Positions 17,514 to 26,476 are shown, counted from the first letter of the stretch. The stretch is 64,000 bases of DNA from Candidatus Enterococcus murrayae (GCF_017315985.1 NZ_JAFLVR010000020.1:76766-140765), one strand, 5' to 3'. Translations and numbers: made by a program. The notes: a model not told the origin generated them from the letters alone.

Positions 17514-18065
17514 GTGAAGAATTATACGCTAGCGATTTTACATGAATTGACTCAAAATGCAGCGAAAATCGATGCGAATGAGACGGCGCAATTCATTGCT
17601 CAACTCAAAAAAGCCAGTCACATCTTTCTAAATGGAGCGGGACGTTCTGGAATCGCCATCCAGGCCTTTGCGAATCGATTGCTGCATCTTGGCTTTTCAG
17701 TAAGTATTGTGGGAGAGATCACTTCTCCTCATTCCAAACCAGGTGATCTTTTAGTCATCTGCTCAGGTTCTGGAGAAACCAGCAGCTTGAAAAGCTTAGC
17801 TGAAAAGGCGAAACAAAGCGGTGTGGATTTGGCATTGGTGACAATGAAACGCGCATCGACAATCGGCCGATTAGCAGATGTGGTGCTGGTCCTTCCAGGA
17901 ACAACGAAGGAAGAAAACCAGCGTGGGGAGACCTTTGCGCAGCCAATGGGTTCAGCGTTTGAACAGCTGGCCTTTCTAACATTCGATGGCTTGGTAAAGA
18001 ATTTGATGGACGCTACAGGCGAGACATCTGAGACCATGTTTCATCGACACGCGGATTTTGAATAG
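17514..18065 (+). CDS. hxlB: 6-phospho-3-hexuloisomerase family protein (SIS domain)
   Basis: 183-residue SIS-domain protein that matches HxlB/PHI in length and motifs: LNGAGRSGIAIQAFANRLLHLGF, GDLLVICSGSGETSSL, KRASTIGRLADVVLVLPG and AQPMGSAFEQ. PHI interconverts 3-hexulose-6-phosphate and fructose-6-phosphate. Its usual partner, hexulose-phosphate synthase, is not next to it; the RPE-family protein two genes upstream shares that fold but has epimerase residues. The GTG at 17514 follows TAGGAGGGG by four bases; the ATG at 17487 has no ribosome site. Confidence 0.85.
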   Translation: MKNYTLAILHELTQNAAKIDANETAQFIAQLKKASHIFLNGAGRSGIAIQAFANRLLHLGFSVSIVGEITSPHSKPGDLLVICSGSGETSSLKSLAEKAKQSGVDLALVTMKRASTIGRLADVVLVLPGTTKEENQRGETFAQPMGSAFEQLAFLTFDGLVKNLMDATGETSETMFHRHADFE

Positions 18066-18125
18066 AAAGCTTTTGAGACGAAACTAGAAAAACTCTTTAC
18101 CGTAAGCATAATAAGAATATAAAGC

Positions 18126-18205
18126 AAAACGACTATATACTTTCGAAATGGAAAGAATATAGTCGTTTTACTTTCATTTTGTTAAGTTTTTCTCAAAATG
18201 GCTTT
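18126..18205 (+). repeat. dispersed terminator-plus-tail repeat, copy 2
   Basis: Stem AAAACGACTATATACTTTC (18126-18144) with GAAAGAATATAGTCGTTTT (18151-18169), then TTTCATTTT and the tail GTTAAGTTTTTCTCAAAATG (18181-18200). It serves as the terminator of the hexuloisomerase gene. The rest of 18066-18358 holds a smaller hairpin (TAGCC 18223, GGCTA 18241) and a weak TGGACA/TACTAT promoter-like pair before the response regulator gene. Confidence 0.75.
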
Positions 18206-18358
18206 CGGGATTATATGCTTTTTAGCCTTCAGCTTTTTTCGGCTATTTGGCGAAAATCTTGAAATCTTCACAAAAATAAAATGGACATTCATAAAGAAGC
18301 TGTACTATTCTAAAAAGAATAGGAACGATCATTTTATCCAATTGAGGAGTGAGAATAG

Positions 18359-19027
18359 ATGCGTGTATTGGTAGTTGAGGACAATCGTGAATTGGCTTTG
18401 TCAGTGAAAAAGGGCCTGGAGCAAGAGAATATTTCAGTAGATCTAGCTTATGATGGTGAGCTGGGAGAAGAAAAGGCCTTCGTGAATGCCTACGATGGCA
18501 TCTTGTTGGATTTGAATTTGCCTAAAAAGGATGGGCTAGAAGTTTTGCAGCATTTAAGGGAATCCGAGGTTGAAAGTCCGGTGATTATTATTACTGCTCG
18601 CGATGAGATCGAAGAGCGGGCGAAGGGATTAGATTTTGGTGCCGATGACTATTTAGTCAAGCCTTTTGAGCTATTAGAACTGAAAGCGCGTCTGCGGGCA
18701 GTTATTAGACGGTATCATGGCCGCGCGCTGCCGCAGATTTCGATCGGCGGGCTGATGGTTGATCCTGTTTCGCGCAAGGCTAGCTATCTGCAAAAGGAAA
18801 TTTTATTGAAGCCGAAGGAATTTGATATTTTGCTGTGCATCGCGCAGCGTTATCCGGCCGTTGTCTCTTCTGAAGAAATATCCGAGCATGTCTATGATGA
18901 AGATTTTGATCCATTTTCATCCGTCCTGCGCGTTCATCTGGCTCGCTTGAAAAAGAAGCTGGCTGAAGCTGCGGAGAAAGAAGTCTTAAAAACGATCCGA
19001 GCAAAGGGGTATCAATTATGCGACTGA
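18359..19027 (+). CDS. OmpR-family response regulator (VncR-like)
   Basis: 222-residue response regulator. The receiver domain has the phosphoacceptor D51 in GILLDLNLP, acidic residues E7/D8 and K in DDYLVKPFE. The C-terminal winged helix (KEILLKPKEFDILLCIAQ... VLRVHLARLKKKLAE... IRAKGYQL) binds DNA. It overlaps the histidine kinase gene by 10 bases and heads an operon with two FtsX-type permeases and two ATPases, an arrangement like the streptococcal vncRS-vex locus. It probably controls the exporter genes that follow. Confidence 0.85.
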   Translation: MRVLVVEDNRELALSVKKGLEQENISVDLAYDGELGEEKAFVNAYDGILLDLNLPKKDGLEVLQHLRESEVESPVIIITARDEIEERAKGLDFGADDYLVKPFELLELKARLRAVIRRYHGRALPQISIGGLMVDPVSRKASYLQKEILLKPKEFDILLCIAQRYPAVVSSEEISEHVYDEDFDPFSSVLRVHLARLKKKLAEAAEKEVLKTIRAKGYQLCD

Positions 19028-20112
19028 ATTTTAAAATGACGATTACCATGCTGACGTTCTCATTGCTGGTAACCGGAGTGATTTTGGGAAGCTTTTTCTT
19101 TTTGCGAAACAATGTGGAAAGTATCAGCTTTGCTTCTGCGTTGGGTGAGAATGTTTATATCATGGGAGAAGAGGCGACGGTCCAGTCAAAAACAAACTTG
19201 GATGTCTCAGAGTCAAAAAACGGTGAAACTATGAACATTTCAATGCTGGACAAGGCTTATCGAGATGAGCTGTTCAAGTATTTACCGGCGATGGTGCTGG
19301 TGATTTGTTCGGCAGTTTTATTGCTGACCTTTTTGCTCTGGCTAGTATTACGCAAAATTTACAGCAATCAAATAGTGGCGATCACTCATGACTTAACGTT
19401 TATTGATCAATTGCCTAAAAATACCGTAAAAGATGAGGTGCTTAGTGAAGCCTTCAACAAATTAAAGGATAAATTTGACGGCCATCTGGAGGATTATCGC
19501 CGCTTGAATAGCTATTTGACCCATGAACAAAAGAATGCCATTGCGATTTTGCGCACTAATCTTGAAATTGAGCGTCAAAGTGCGAATCAAGGAAATCTAG
19601 CACTGTTAGATCGTTTAACCGACAGTATCGATGATATTTTGACCTTATCGAACAATACGAGTGATCTTGGAGAAGAGGTCGTAGATGTTTCTTTAGTCTG
19701 TGCAGAGGTTTGTGATGCCTATAAAAAGAATTACCCGAATCTTTTGTTTCAGTTTGATGAGGAGGCCTCCACGCTGATCAAAGGACGCGATCGTTGGATT
19801 TATCGCGCGGTTTCCAATTTGGTGGACAATGCGATCAAATATGGCGAGGGCAAGCTGGTAACCGTGACGATCACAAACCAAAACGAAAGTGTCATTATTG
19901 AAGTGAGGGATCAGGGAATTGGGATACCTCAAGAAAAACAGTCAGAGATTTTTTCCCATCACTACCGAGTCAACGGCTTGAAGCAAGACGGTTACGGGAT
20001 CGGGTTGTCAGTGGTGTCCCACGTCTGTGATTTGTGTCGCGGGTTTGTTTACTTAGAAAGTATGGAAAAACTAGGTTCGACGTTTTATTTAAGTTTTCCT
20101 AGTGTGGGTTAA
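19018..20112 (+). CDS. sensor histidine kinase (VncS-like)
   Basis: 364-residue membrane kinase with transmembrane segments at about residues 8-28 and 89-112, flanking a short extracellular part of about 60 residues. The phosphoacceptor is H169 in YLTHEQKNAIAILRTN, an unusual H-box without the common HELRTPL wording. ATP-binding boxes follow: NLVDNAIKYG, VRDQGIGIP and GYGIGLSVV. The small sensor loop is typical of kinases that sense together with an ABC exporter. It overlaps its response regulator gene, and the exporter genes follow at 53 bases. Confidence 0.85.
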   Translation: MRLNFKMTITMLTFSLLVTGVILGSFFFLRNNVESISFASALGENVYIMGEEATVQSKTNLDVSESKNGETMNISMLDKAYRDELFKYLPAMVLVICSAVLLLTFLLWLVLRKIYSNQIVAITHDLTFIDQLPKNTVKDEVLSEAFNKLKDKFDGHLEDYRRLNSYLTHEQKNAIAILRTNLEIERQSANQGNLALLDRLTDSIDDILTLSNNTSDLGEEVVDVSLVCAEVCDAYKKNYPNLLFQFDEEASTLIKGRDRWIYRAVSNLVDNAIKYGEGKLVTVTITNQNESVIIEVRDQGIGIPQEKQSEIFSHHYRVNGLKQDGYGIGLSVVSHVCDLCRGFVYLESMEKLGSTFYLSFPSVG

Positions 20113-20165
20113 CATTCAGTTAACAGAGAATTTGCTACGATACGCTCATAGGAGGAGAGAAAGCG

Positions 20166-21431
20166 ATGATCATCATCCGACATGCTTGGCTAAATCTTAA
20201 GCGCAACCGCTTCAGTCACTTGAAGCTCAGCTGTTTCATTTTTCTGCTTACGCTGATTGTTTTCTCAATGCTGCAGATCTATCGAAGGGCGACGATTTAT
20301 TTTACAGAATATCGCGATCAAGCAGCGACTGTCGTAAAGGGCGTTCAGGATTTAAATCAAACAGGACAAGCAAACAAATTGAATACAACCGATTATGAAC
20401 AATTGAAACATTTGCCTTACGTAAAGAGGAGTCAACTAACCGGTCAAAGCATCATCTCATCGTCTATAGCCCAACCGACAGAGCAGGATCAAACAGCTGT
20501 TGGGTATTATAGCTTTTCGTCGGAGGCTAACAACGGAAATTATCTACCGGTGACGATGCTGGACGATGACTCTTTAAAAACACTTTTAACCGATAAAAAA
20601 GAACAGCTTCAGGGAACGGTCCCGCTGGAAAAAGGAACGTGTGTCATCAGCGAAGCATTGGCAAATGCCAATAAGCTCAAGGTGAATGATACCATCCAGC
20701 TCGGCGCAAAGGGCCAGGAGCAAAAGGTCAGAATCGCAGGAATTGCGAACTATTCAACAACGGAACAGCTGGCAACGCTCAATACACTGCTGATCAACTG
20801 GAAAACAGAAACGATGCTACAGAAAAATATCATGCAGCCTTTTTCCAGTGTGATGTTCCAATTGACCAGTAAAAAGGAAATAAAAAAATTTGTAAAAGAC
20901 TTTAAAAAAATGGACTCTTTCAAAAACTATTCGCTGATCAGTCAGAGCTGGTCGCAGGGATTGCTTCAGACAACCAAAGACACGTTGGACTTACTGTTTA
21001 ATGGGCTAATCGTTGCCTTAATTTTGGGAGTAGTTCTGATCGCTGCTGTTTATCAGTACCATATCAAACAGCGAAAAGATTTTTATACGCTGCACTTGAT
21101 GGGGCTGGATCGCAGAGTTTTGTCCTTCAGCAGTTCGCTGGAATATCTGGTCATTGTTATAGTGATTGGTCTCAGTGCATTTTTTACTTCTCAACAGCTC
21201 AGCCGCTGGATCACGGGAGAATGGCTGCTCAAGCTTCAGAAGAACTTGGCCCAGCAGGAACCTTTTGTAGACTGGCTATTGCCTCATTTTGAGCAAAACG
21301 CTTGGGTGAGCTGGCAGAATTACGCTGGAGCATTCTTCTTAGGTGTTGGTCTGCTGATCATGCTTCTGCTGGTGAATTTCCGAATCACTCAGATCATTCG
21401 TGATCCGCTACAGGAGGTGGCCAGAAGATGA
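20166..21431 (+). CDS. FtsX/MacB-type ABC transporter permease (Vex1-like)
   Basis: 421-residue permease. One N-terminal transmembrane helix (about 20-40), a large extracytoplasmic domain (about 45-270), then three C-terminal helices (about 278-300, 325-345, 385-408), the FtsX/MacB plan. It has a RBS GGAGGAG and overlaps the downstream ATPase gene by four bases (ATGA), so the two are translationally coupled. Expected role: half of a mechanotransmission-type exporter for a peptide, lipid or cell-wall-active compound. Confidence 0.8.
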   Translation: MIIIRHAWLNLKRNRFSHLKLSCFIFLLTLIVFSMLQIYRRATIYFTEYRDQAATVVKGVQDLNQTGQANKLNTTDYEQLKHLPYVKRSQLTGQSIISSSIAQPTEQDQTAVGYYSFSSEANNGNYLPVTMLDDDSLKTLLTDKKEQLQGTVPLEKGTCVISEALANANKLKVNDTIQLGAKGQEQKVRIAGIANYSTTEQLATLNTLLINWKTETMLQKNIMQPFSSVMFQLTSKKEIKKFVKDFKKMDSFKNYSLISQSWSQGLLQTTKDTLDLLFNGLIVALILGVVLIAAVYQYHIKQRKDFYTLHLMGLDRRVLSFSSSLEYLVIVIVIGLSAFFTSQQLSRWITGEWLLKLQKNLAQQEPFVDWLLPHFEQNAWVSWQNYAGAFFLGVGLLIMLLLVNFRITQIIRDPLQEVARR

Positions 21432-22099
21432 CTGAATGGGTCTTAAAAAATGTTGAGTATCGTTATGAGCGTTCAGAAATAAAAACGCTGGACGGGATTC
21501 ACGGAAGCTTTCAAACAGGAAAAAGCTACCAGATTTTTGGGAACCCAGGCAGCGGAAAATCAACGTTATTGGCTCTTTTTGCCGGCCTGGCGGTTTGCAC
21601 CAAAGGCTCTCTGACAGTTTCAGGTCAGGAAATCGCCTCTCTTGAGCGAAACATTTACCGTGGCCGTGAGACGGCGTGCATCTTTCAAGCAGGAAGCTTA
21701 TTAAAGGATTCCCCTTTAGCGAATCTGGAGATGGAAGTCTTGCTTTCTGGTGCCAAGCTTGAGAAGGAGCGGCTGAAAAGAATCCTGCTAGCTGTAGGGC
21801 TGGCGGAAAATCAGTTGAAGACTCCGACAAATCGATTATCAGAAAAAAATCGTCAATTAGTGGCCCTAGCGAAGCTGCTTGCTAAGCAACATGCCAAGCT
21901 GATTTTAATCGATGAGCCTGAAAAAGTGTTCAGCGAATGCGGAGTGCCAGTTGCCATGGAGCTTCTTAGAAACCACTGCCTACAGCAGGAAAAGTGTTTA
22001 ATTTTTACCACTCAATCAACACAATCGGTCCAATTTGCGGATGAACTATGGGGTCTTAATGGAGGAAAATTACTCTTTATTAAGGAACAACACCCTTAG
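21428..22099 (+). CDS. ABC transporter ATP-binding protein with degenerate motifs (Vex2-like)
   Basis: 223-residue ABC ATPase. Walker A is intact (GNPGSGKST, 38-46), the Q-loop is CIFQAG, and Walker B is LILIDEPE (158-165). The signature LSGGQ is replaced by LSEKNRQ (137-143), and the H-loop histidine is replaced by glutamine (FTTQS, Q196). In an NBD dimer it could therefore bind ATP but contribute a poor catalytic composite site. The second ATPase of the operon (23638) is canonical, so a heterodimer with one active site is possible. It overlaps the permease gene at 20166. Confidence 0.8.
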   Translation: MTEWVLKNVEYRYERSEIKTLDGIHGSFQTGKSYQIFGNPGSGKSTLLALFAGLAVCTKGSLTVSGQEIASLERNIYRGRETACIFQAGSLLKDSPLANLEMEVLLSGAKLEKERLKRILLAVGLAENQLKTPTNRLSEKNRQLVALAKLLAKQHAKLILIDEPEKVFSECGVPVAMELLRNHCLQQEKCLIFTTQSTQSVQFADELWGLNGGKLLFIKEQHP

Positions 22100-22152
22100 G
22101 CAAGATCTCGCTTTCCAACCATCCAAGTTCTTTAAATAGGAAGGATACGAAG

Positions 22153-23625
22153 ATGAATTATTGGAAACGAGCGAAAAGTAGTATTTTTAGAAGCAAAGGA
22201 AAATCATTGATCCTGTTTGCGGTCATTTTTGTTTTAGGCAATGTGATTGCCGGAGCGATTGCGATTCAGCAATCAACGGCAAATGTTGAGAAAAAAATGA
22301 AGCAGCAGCTAGGAGCGACTGTCGCTCCCGAACTAGATTTGGATAAAATATTAGAACAAAATGAAAACGGAGAGGTTCAAGCCACCTCGCAGCATGAAAG
22401 CCTAAAAGAGGAAACAATCAAAAAAATGGGCAGCTCTCCATACGTAAAGGATTATGATTATAGCTATCTTGCGTACTTGACTGTAAAGAATTTCAAGACC
22501 TATGAGCTGAAGCAGCAGGGAGATATGCAATTCTCCACGCCGTTCAAATCAATGACCTTAAAGGGCAGCAACAGCACCGAGCCGATGGATTTCAAAAATA
22601 AGAAGGTCAAATTAGTCGATGGACGAATGCTGACAAAAGAGGAGCTGTCTGGAAAAAAACCAGTTGCTTTGATTTCAAAAAAGGTTGCGGATGAAAATGG
22701 CCTCTCGGTTGGCGATCAAATGGTATTGGATACGTTGAGTTTGGCACCAAAAGAAGACGGCACGATGGATTCGCAGGATTCGACTGAGCATGCTGTGAAA
22801 ATCGTGGGGCTATTTGAACCCATCAAATTGGATAAAAAGAAAAGCGATGGACAGAGCGGTCAGGAGTCCATGAATCAGCAGATTACCGAGATGGAGCTGT
22901 ATAACACGGCTTTTGTTTCCAACGGTCTCGTTCGAGAAGTCAATAAAATCGAAGCTGAGAACCTGCCGGCTGAATCGCAAAAGGAAATGAGCGAGGAAGT
23001 AGCGCCGATCTTCACACTGAAATCACCAGATGATGTTGATGCCTTTAAAGCAGAAATCAAGCCGTTACTGCCGAGTGGATACAAGGCTGTCGCTTCCACT
23101 GATGAATTTGACAAAGTAGGCGCCAGTGTGAAGCGTCTTTCTAAAATTTCTGGTTATGTAGTACTATTGGCCGTTTTGGCTTCATTATTGATCATTTCAC
23201 TAGTAGTCGTACTCTTCATGAAGGATCGTCGCCATGAATGGGGGATTTATCTATCCTTAGGCGAACATCGAAAGAATATCATGAAACAGGTGGTTGCTGA
23301 ATTATTAGTCATCAGTGTTGCCGCATTGTTGATCTCTCTTATATCGGGGAATGTTTTAGGAAAAATGGTTTCGGAATCCTTGATCGCCGGCGATACGCTG
23401 GATCAAGCGGCCCAAAATGTCGGAAATCAAATGATTTCGATGAGCGGGGTATCTGTTTTAGGCTCGTCACTATCGAATCAGGACGTCCTAAGCAATTATG
23501 AAGTACGTTTTACCTTACCGTATATCGCCACTTTCTTAATTGCCGGTATTGGTACAATTCTATTGGCCGCTATCTTACCATTAACCTATGTAATGCGGCT
23601 TAATCCTAAGAAAATCATGATGTAA
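22153..23625 (+). CDS. FtsX/MacB-type ABC transporter permease (Vex3-like)
   Basis: 490-residue permease of the same type as the one at 20166. It has an N-terminal helix (about 15-37), a large extracytoplasmic domain rich in Lys/Glu/Ser (about 40-330), and three C-terminal helices (about 335-358, 380-405, 450-478), ending in MRLNPKKIMM, a typical FtsX-family coupling end. Ribosome site AGGAAGGA. With the ATPase at 23638 it forms the second half of the exporter. Confidence 0.82.
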   Translation: MNYWKRAKSSIFRSKGKSLILFAVIFVLGNVIAGAIAIQQSTANVEKKMKQQLGATVAPELDLDKILEQNENGEVQATSQHESLKEETIKKMGSSPYVKDYDYSYLAYLTVKNFKTYELKQQGDMQFSTPFKSMTLKGSNSTEPMDFKNKKVKLVDGRMLTKEELSGKKPVALISKKVADENGLSVGDQMVLDTLSLAPKEDGTMDSQDSTEHAVKIVGLFEPIKLDKKKSDGQSGQESMNQQITEMELYNTAFVSNGLVREVNKIEAENLPAESQKEMSEEVAPIFTLKSPDDVDAFKAEIKPLLPSGYKAVASTDEFDKVGASVKRLSKISGYVVLLAVLASLLIISLVVVLFMKDRRHEWGIYLSLGEHRKNIMKQVVAELLVISVAALLISLISGNVLGKMVSESLIAGDTLDQAAQNVGNQMISMSGVSVLGSSLSNQDVLSNYEVRFTLPYIATFLIAGIGTILLAAILPLTYVMRLNPKKIMM

Positions 23626-23637
23626 AGGGGTATGACA

Positions 23638-24312
23638 ATGACAATTTTAGAAGCAAGAGAGTTAAGTTATTTCTATCAAGATGGTGGAAAGCAGCGCATG
23701 ATTCTGCAAGACACGTCAGTGAAATTTGAAAAGGGGCGCTTTTATACGATCTTGGGCGAATCAGGTTCAGGCAAAACCACCTTTTTATCGCTGATCAGTG
23801 CATTGGATACGCCCAGCTCCGGTGAAATCTTATATAACGGAGAAGACATTAAGAAAATCGGTCATGAACGCTTCCGTCGGGATGATGTCAGTATCATTTT
23901 TCAAAACTACAATTTAGTTCCATATTTGACGGGATTGGAGAATGTTTTGGTTGCGATGTCGATCACGGATAACGAAATGCCGAAGGACACGATTGAGATC
24001 GCCTATAATCTTTTGGATTATATCGGAATTAATAAGGCCAAGGCGGATCGTTTGGTAAACCAGCTTTCCGGTGGTGAACAGCAGCGGATCGCGATTGCCC
24101 GTGCTTTGGCGACCAATGTGGACATTATCCTAGCCGATGAACCGACAGGAAATCTGGATGTGGGGATGGAAGAAGAGATCGTAACGATTTTTAAGGAATT
24201 GGCTGCCATTCACAATAAATGTGTGATCGTGGTGACCCATTCAAGAGAGATCGCGGAACAATCCGATGAGACCTTCTATTTAAATCAAGGTGAGTTGTTG
24301 CCGTATGAGTGA
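23638..24312 (+). CDS. ABC transporter ATP-binding protein (MacB/LolD type)
   Basis: 224-residue ATPase with complete motifs: Walker [11 protein letters not shown]-loop [14 protein letters not shown], signature [15 protein letters not shown], Walker [12 protein letters not shown] and H-loop VVTHS. It belongs to the MacB/LolD/Vex2 group that works with FtsX-type permeases. The ATG at 23638 has AAAGGGG seven bases upstream; the ATG at 23632 is too close. It overlaps the PASTA gene by eight bases. Confidence 0.87.
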   Translation: MTILEARELSYFYQDGGKQRMILQDTSVKFEKGRFYTILGESGSGKTTFLSLISALDTPSSGEILYNGEDIKKIGHERFRRDDVSIIFQNYNLVPYLTGLENVLVAMSITDNEMPKDTIEIAYNLLDYIGINKAKADRLVNQLSGGEQQRIAIARALATNVDIILADEPTGNLDVGMEEEIVTIFKELAAIHNKCVIVVTHSREIAEQSDETFYLNQGELLPYE

Positions 24313-25726
24313 TTTTCTATCGAACTTCAATGGCGATAATTACGATCGTCGAAAGGAAGAGAAGGAGCCGCGCAAGGAGCTGCCTAAACAAGAAAAGCAG
24401 CCGCCACCAAAAAAAGCCCCTTCCTTAGAGGAACGAAAAGAACCGCCTGAGGCGCAAATAAAGCGAAGAAATCCTGGATTGAAGGACAGCATCGATCCTT
24501 CCTATCAAAAACAAAAAAAACGGAAGCAGCGCTTGATAATTTTGGCAGTTATTGCGGCGTGTGTGCTGCTAGGGGTGTTCTATTATCAGCAGACACACGT
24601 TAAAGTGCCAAATTTCATCGGAAAGAATCTGACGGATGTTCAGGTTTGGGCAACAGAGAACAAGGTGAAGCCTAAGATCAAGCAAATTTACGATCGAGGG
24701 AAGGATGCCAATACGATTTTGTCTCAAGAAGAAAAAGCCGGTTCGCGTGTTAAAAAGGGCGGTGTGTTGAATGTGACCAACAGCTTAGGCGCGGATCCCG
24801 ATGAAAAGCTGCCGCTTCCGGATTTTATGAAAATGAACAAGCAGCAGGCAGAGAGATGGATCAAAGAGAACAAAGCGGAAAATCTTTCCTTGATTGAAGA
24901 ATACAGCGATACTGTTGAAAAAGGCCGCCCGCTTCGAGCAGAGATTGCTAACGCAGAGGTAACGCCAGAAACCTATAAACGAAAAGATGCGGCCAAGGTT
25001 TATTTTTCAAAAGGAAAGCAGACGTACCAAAAAGACATCAAGGTACCGGATTTTCAACGGAAGCCGCGTAGTGAGGTGGAAACCTGGGCGAAGAACAATG
25101 AAATCGATTTGACCTACGAGGAAAAAACCTCCAATGAAATACCCGCAGACAGCATCATGGAGCAAAGCATCGCAAAAGATGAAAAGATCGCGAAAAAGGA
25201 TAAAATGAGCGTGACTGTGTCCTTAGGTAAAGGCTATGTTGTTCCGAATTTCTCAGATTACAGCTTGGAAGATGCTGGTACTGCTTTGGAGGGTGTACAG
25301 GTGCAGGCAAAGGGCGTTTATACAGAAAACCTGCCATATGGTCAATTAGTCTCACAAAGTGTTGAAGCGGGAAAGGTCCTGAGTGCGAAGGATGATTTAA
25401 CGATCAAAGTTTACTATTCTTTAGGCCGTCCCTACATGAAGGATTTGCGAGGAACAATGGTGGAAGGCGGACTGCAGAAATACTTCCACGATGAATTCCA
25501 ATCAAAAGGAGCAAATATCAATTATGTCATTCGCCGTGTAGACTCTGATCAGCCTAAAGGGACTGTCGTGGGAATGAGTCATTTCAGTGATTATATTCCG
25601 TTGAATCTGACTGTTTCGATCGACATCAGCTTAGGCAATCTAGGATCAGCGCCGACTAGCTTCCCAAACAACAATAATGGAGGCGGAAGCGACAGCGGAG
25701 AGAATCAAGAAACCCCTAGCGAATAG
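24305..25726 (+). CDS. PASTA-repeat membrane protein without kinase domain
   Basis: 473-residue single-pass protein. A charged Lys/Glu/Pro-rich cytoplasmic part (1-~75), one transmembrane helix (LIILAVIAACVLLGVFYY, ~77-94), then four to five PASTA-like units outside the cell, each beginning like VPNFIGKNLTDV, LPDFMKMNKQQA, VPDFQRKPRSEV or VPNFSDYSLEDA, and ending in a VxxSLG-type strand. A Gly/Asn/Ser-rich tail ends it. PASTA domains bind muropeptides or other wall parts in PknB/PBP proteins; here no kinase or transpeptidase is attached. Translationally coupled to the exporter ATPase, so a wall-sensing or scaffolding role for the exporter is inferred. Confidence 0.85.
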   Translation: MSDFLSNFNGDNYDRRKEEKEPRKELPKQEKQPPPKKAPSLEERKEPPEAQIKRRNPGLKDSIDPSYQKQKKRKQRLIILAVIAACVLLGVFYYQQTHVKVPNFIGKNLTDVQVWATENKVKPKIKQIYDRGKDANTILSQEEKAGSRVKKGGVLNVTNSLGADPDEKLPLPDFMKMNKQQAERWIKENKAENLSLIEEYSDTVEKGRPLRAEIANAEVTPETYKRKDAAKVYFSKGKQTYQKDIKVPDFQRKPRSEVETWAKNNEIDLTYEEKTSNEIPADSIMEQSIAKDEKIAKKDKMSVTVSLGKGYVVPNFSDYSLEDAGTALEGVQVQAKGVYTENLPYGQLVSQSVEAGKVLSAKDDLTIKVYYSLGRPYMKDLRGTMVEGGLQKYFHDEFQSKGANINYVIRRVDSDQPKGTVVGMSHFSDYIPLNLTVSIDISLGNLGSAPTSFPNNNNGGGSDSGENQETPSE

Positions 25727-25780
25727 GCGCAGATCGTAAGAAGATATATTATTATTGCCGAAAAAAGAAATAAATTTTAT

Positions 25781-25812
25781 AAACCCATTCAATAGTTTTG
25801 TGAATGGGTTTA
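25781..25812 (+). terminator. terminator after PASTA gene
   Basis: AAACCCATTC (25781-25790), loop, GAATGGGTTT (25802-25811), then ATTTG. It ends the two-component/ABC/PASTA operon. An extended -10 (TGTTATAAT, to 25849) for the next small gene lies downstream. Confidence 0.75.
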
Positions 25813-25919
25813 TTTGTGTTCGTCTAAACATAATTATTTGTGTTATAATAGGAATTATATTAATATTAAATCAATCATAAATATCATTTATTTGTTTTTG
25901 TAAAATGGAGGATTTATAA

Positions 25920-26300
25920 ATGGAAGGAACAACAGAAGAGCAAGATCGAATTCGCCGAGGGACGTTGCTAATTTCAGTATTGCTGCTATTGAGCAGTGTG
26001 GGAGGCTATTTCGTTTATCAGCATTTCTACCAGCCGGAGCTGCAGGTAACATTTGTCAGCAGAAAAGTTTTGCCGGAAACAGGCACACGAAAAAAAGAAG
26101 CCGAGAAATCTTCTGAAGAGACCAAAAATTATTCAGAAATAAAAGTAAATCAGTCAAGCAAAAAAACAGTTAAAGAGCTGGAGCAAGACCCATTGAAGGC
26201 ACCAGCATCATTGTCTGGAGAGCATTTGAAAAAGAAAACTCCCGCTGACTCTCGATTAAGGGTGTTCAGACTGAGTGATAAAATAGAGGTTTTACCGTAA
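25920..26300 (+). CDS. small membrane-anchored protein of unknown function
   Basis: 126 residues with one N-terminal membrane helix (about 17-38, LISVLLLLSSVGGYFVYQHF) and a charged Lys/Glu/Ser-rich outer part of about 85 residues. I do not recognise a family. LPETG occurs internally but is followed by charged residues rather than a hydrophobic sorting tail. Ribosome site TGGAGGA and an extended -10 at 25841-25849 support expression. It stands alone between the exporter operon and the beta-glucoside operon. Confidence 0.6.
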   Translation: MEGTTEEQDRIRRGTLLISVLLLLSSVGGYFVYQHFYQPELQVTFVSRKVLPETGTRKKEAEKSSEETKNYSEIKVNQSSKKTVKELEQDPLKAPASLSGEHLKKKTPADSRLRVFRLSDKIEVLP

Positions 26301-26388
26301 GTAATTAAATGACTTATTTCAGAGTTTAAAACAATAGATAGACAAGCTTTCTGAAATAATTCCCTCTGTTGTAGAGGAACATAAATAA

Positions 26389-26426
26389 AAGAAAGCGTTG
26401 ACACAGCAAAAATCATCCTTTACAAT
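26389..26426 (+). promoter_or_regulatory. beta-glucoside operon promoter with cre box
   Basis: TTGACA (26398-26403), 17 bases, TACAAT (26421-26426): near-consensus sigma-70 promoter. AAGAAAGCGTTGACA (26389-26403) matches the cre consensus at all but one position and covers the -35, so CcpA should block initiation in the presence of preferred sugars. Confidence 0.82.
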
Positions 26427-26476
26427 GAGGGTGAGAAAACTTAAATCAAAGCAACGGTGGTAGTTGCTGCTTTGAG

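Noticed and set aside
26080-26110. LPETG in the small membrane protein encoded at 25920, possible sortase substrate
   Set aside because: A sorting signal needs a following hydrophobic stretch and basic tail at the C-terminus. Here the only membrane helix is N-terminal and LPETG is followed by charged residues, so it is probably chance.
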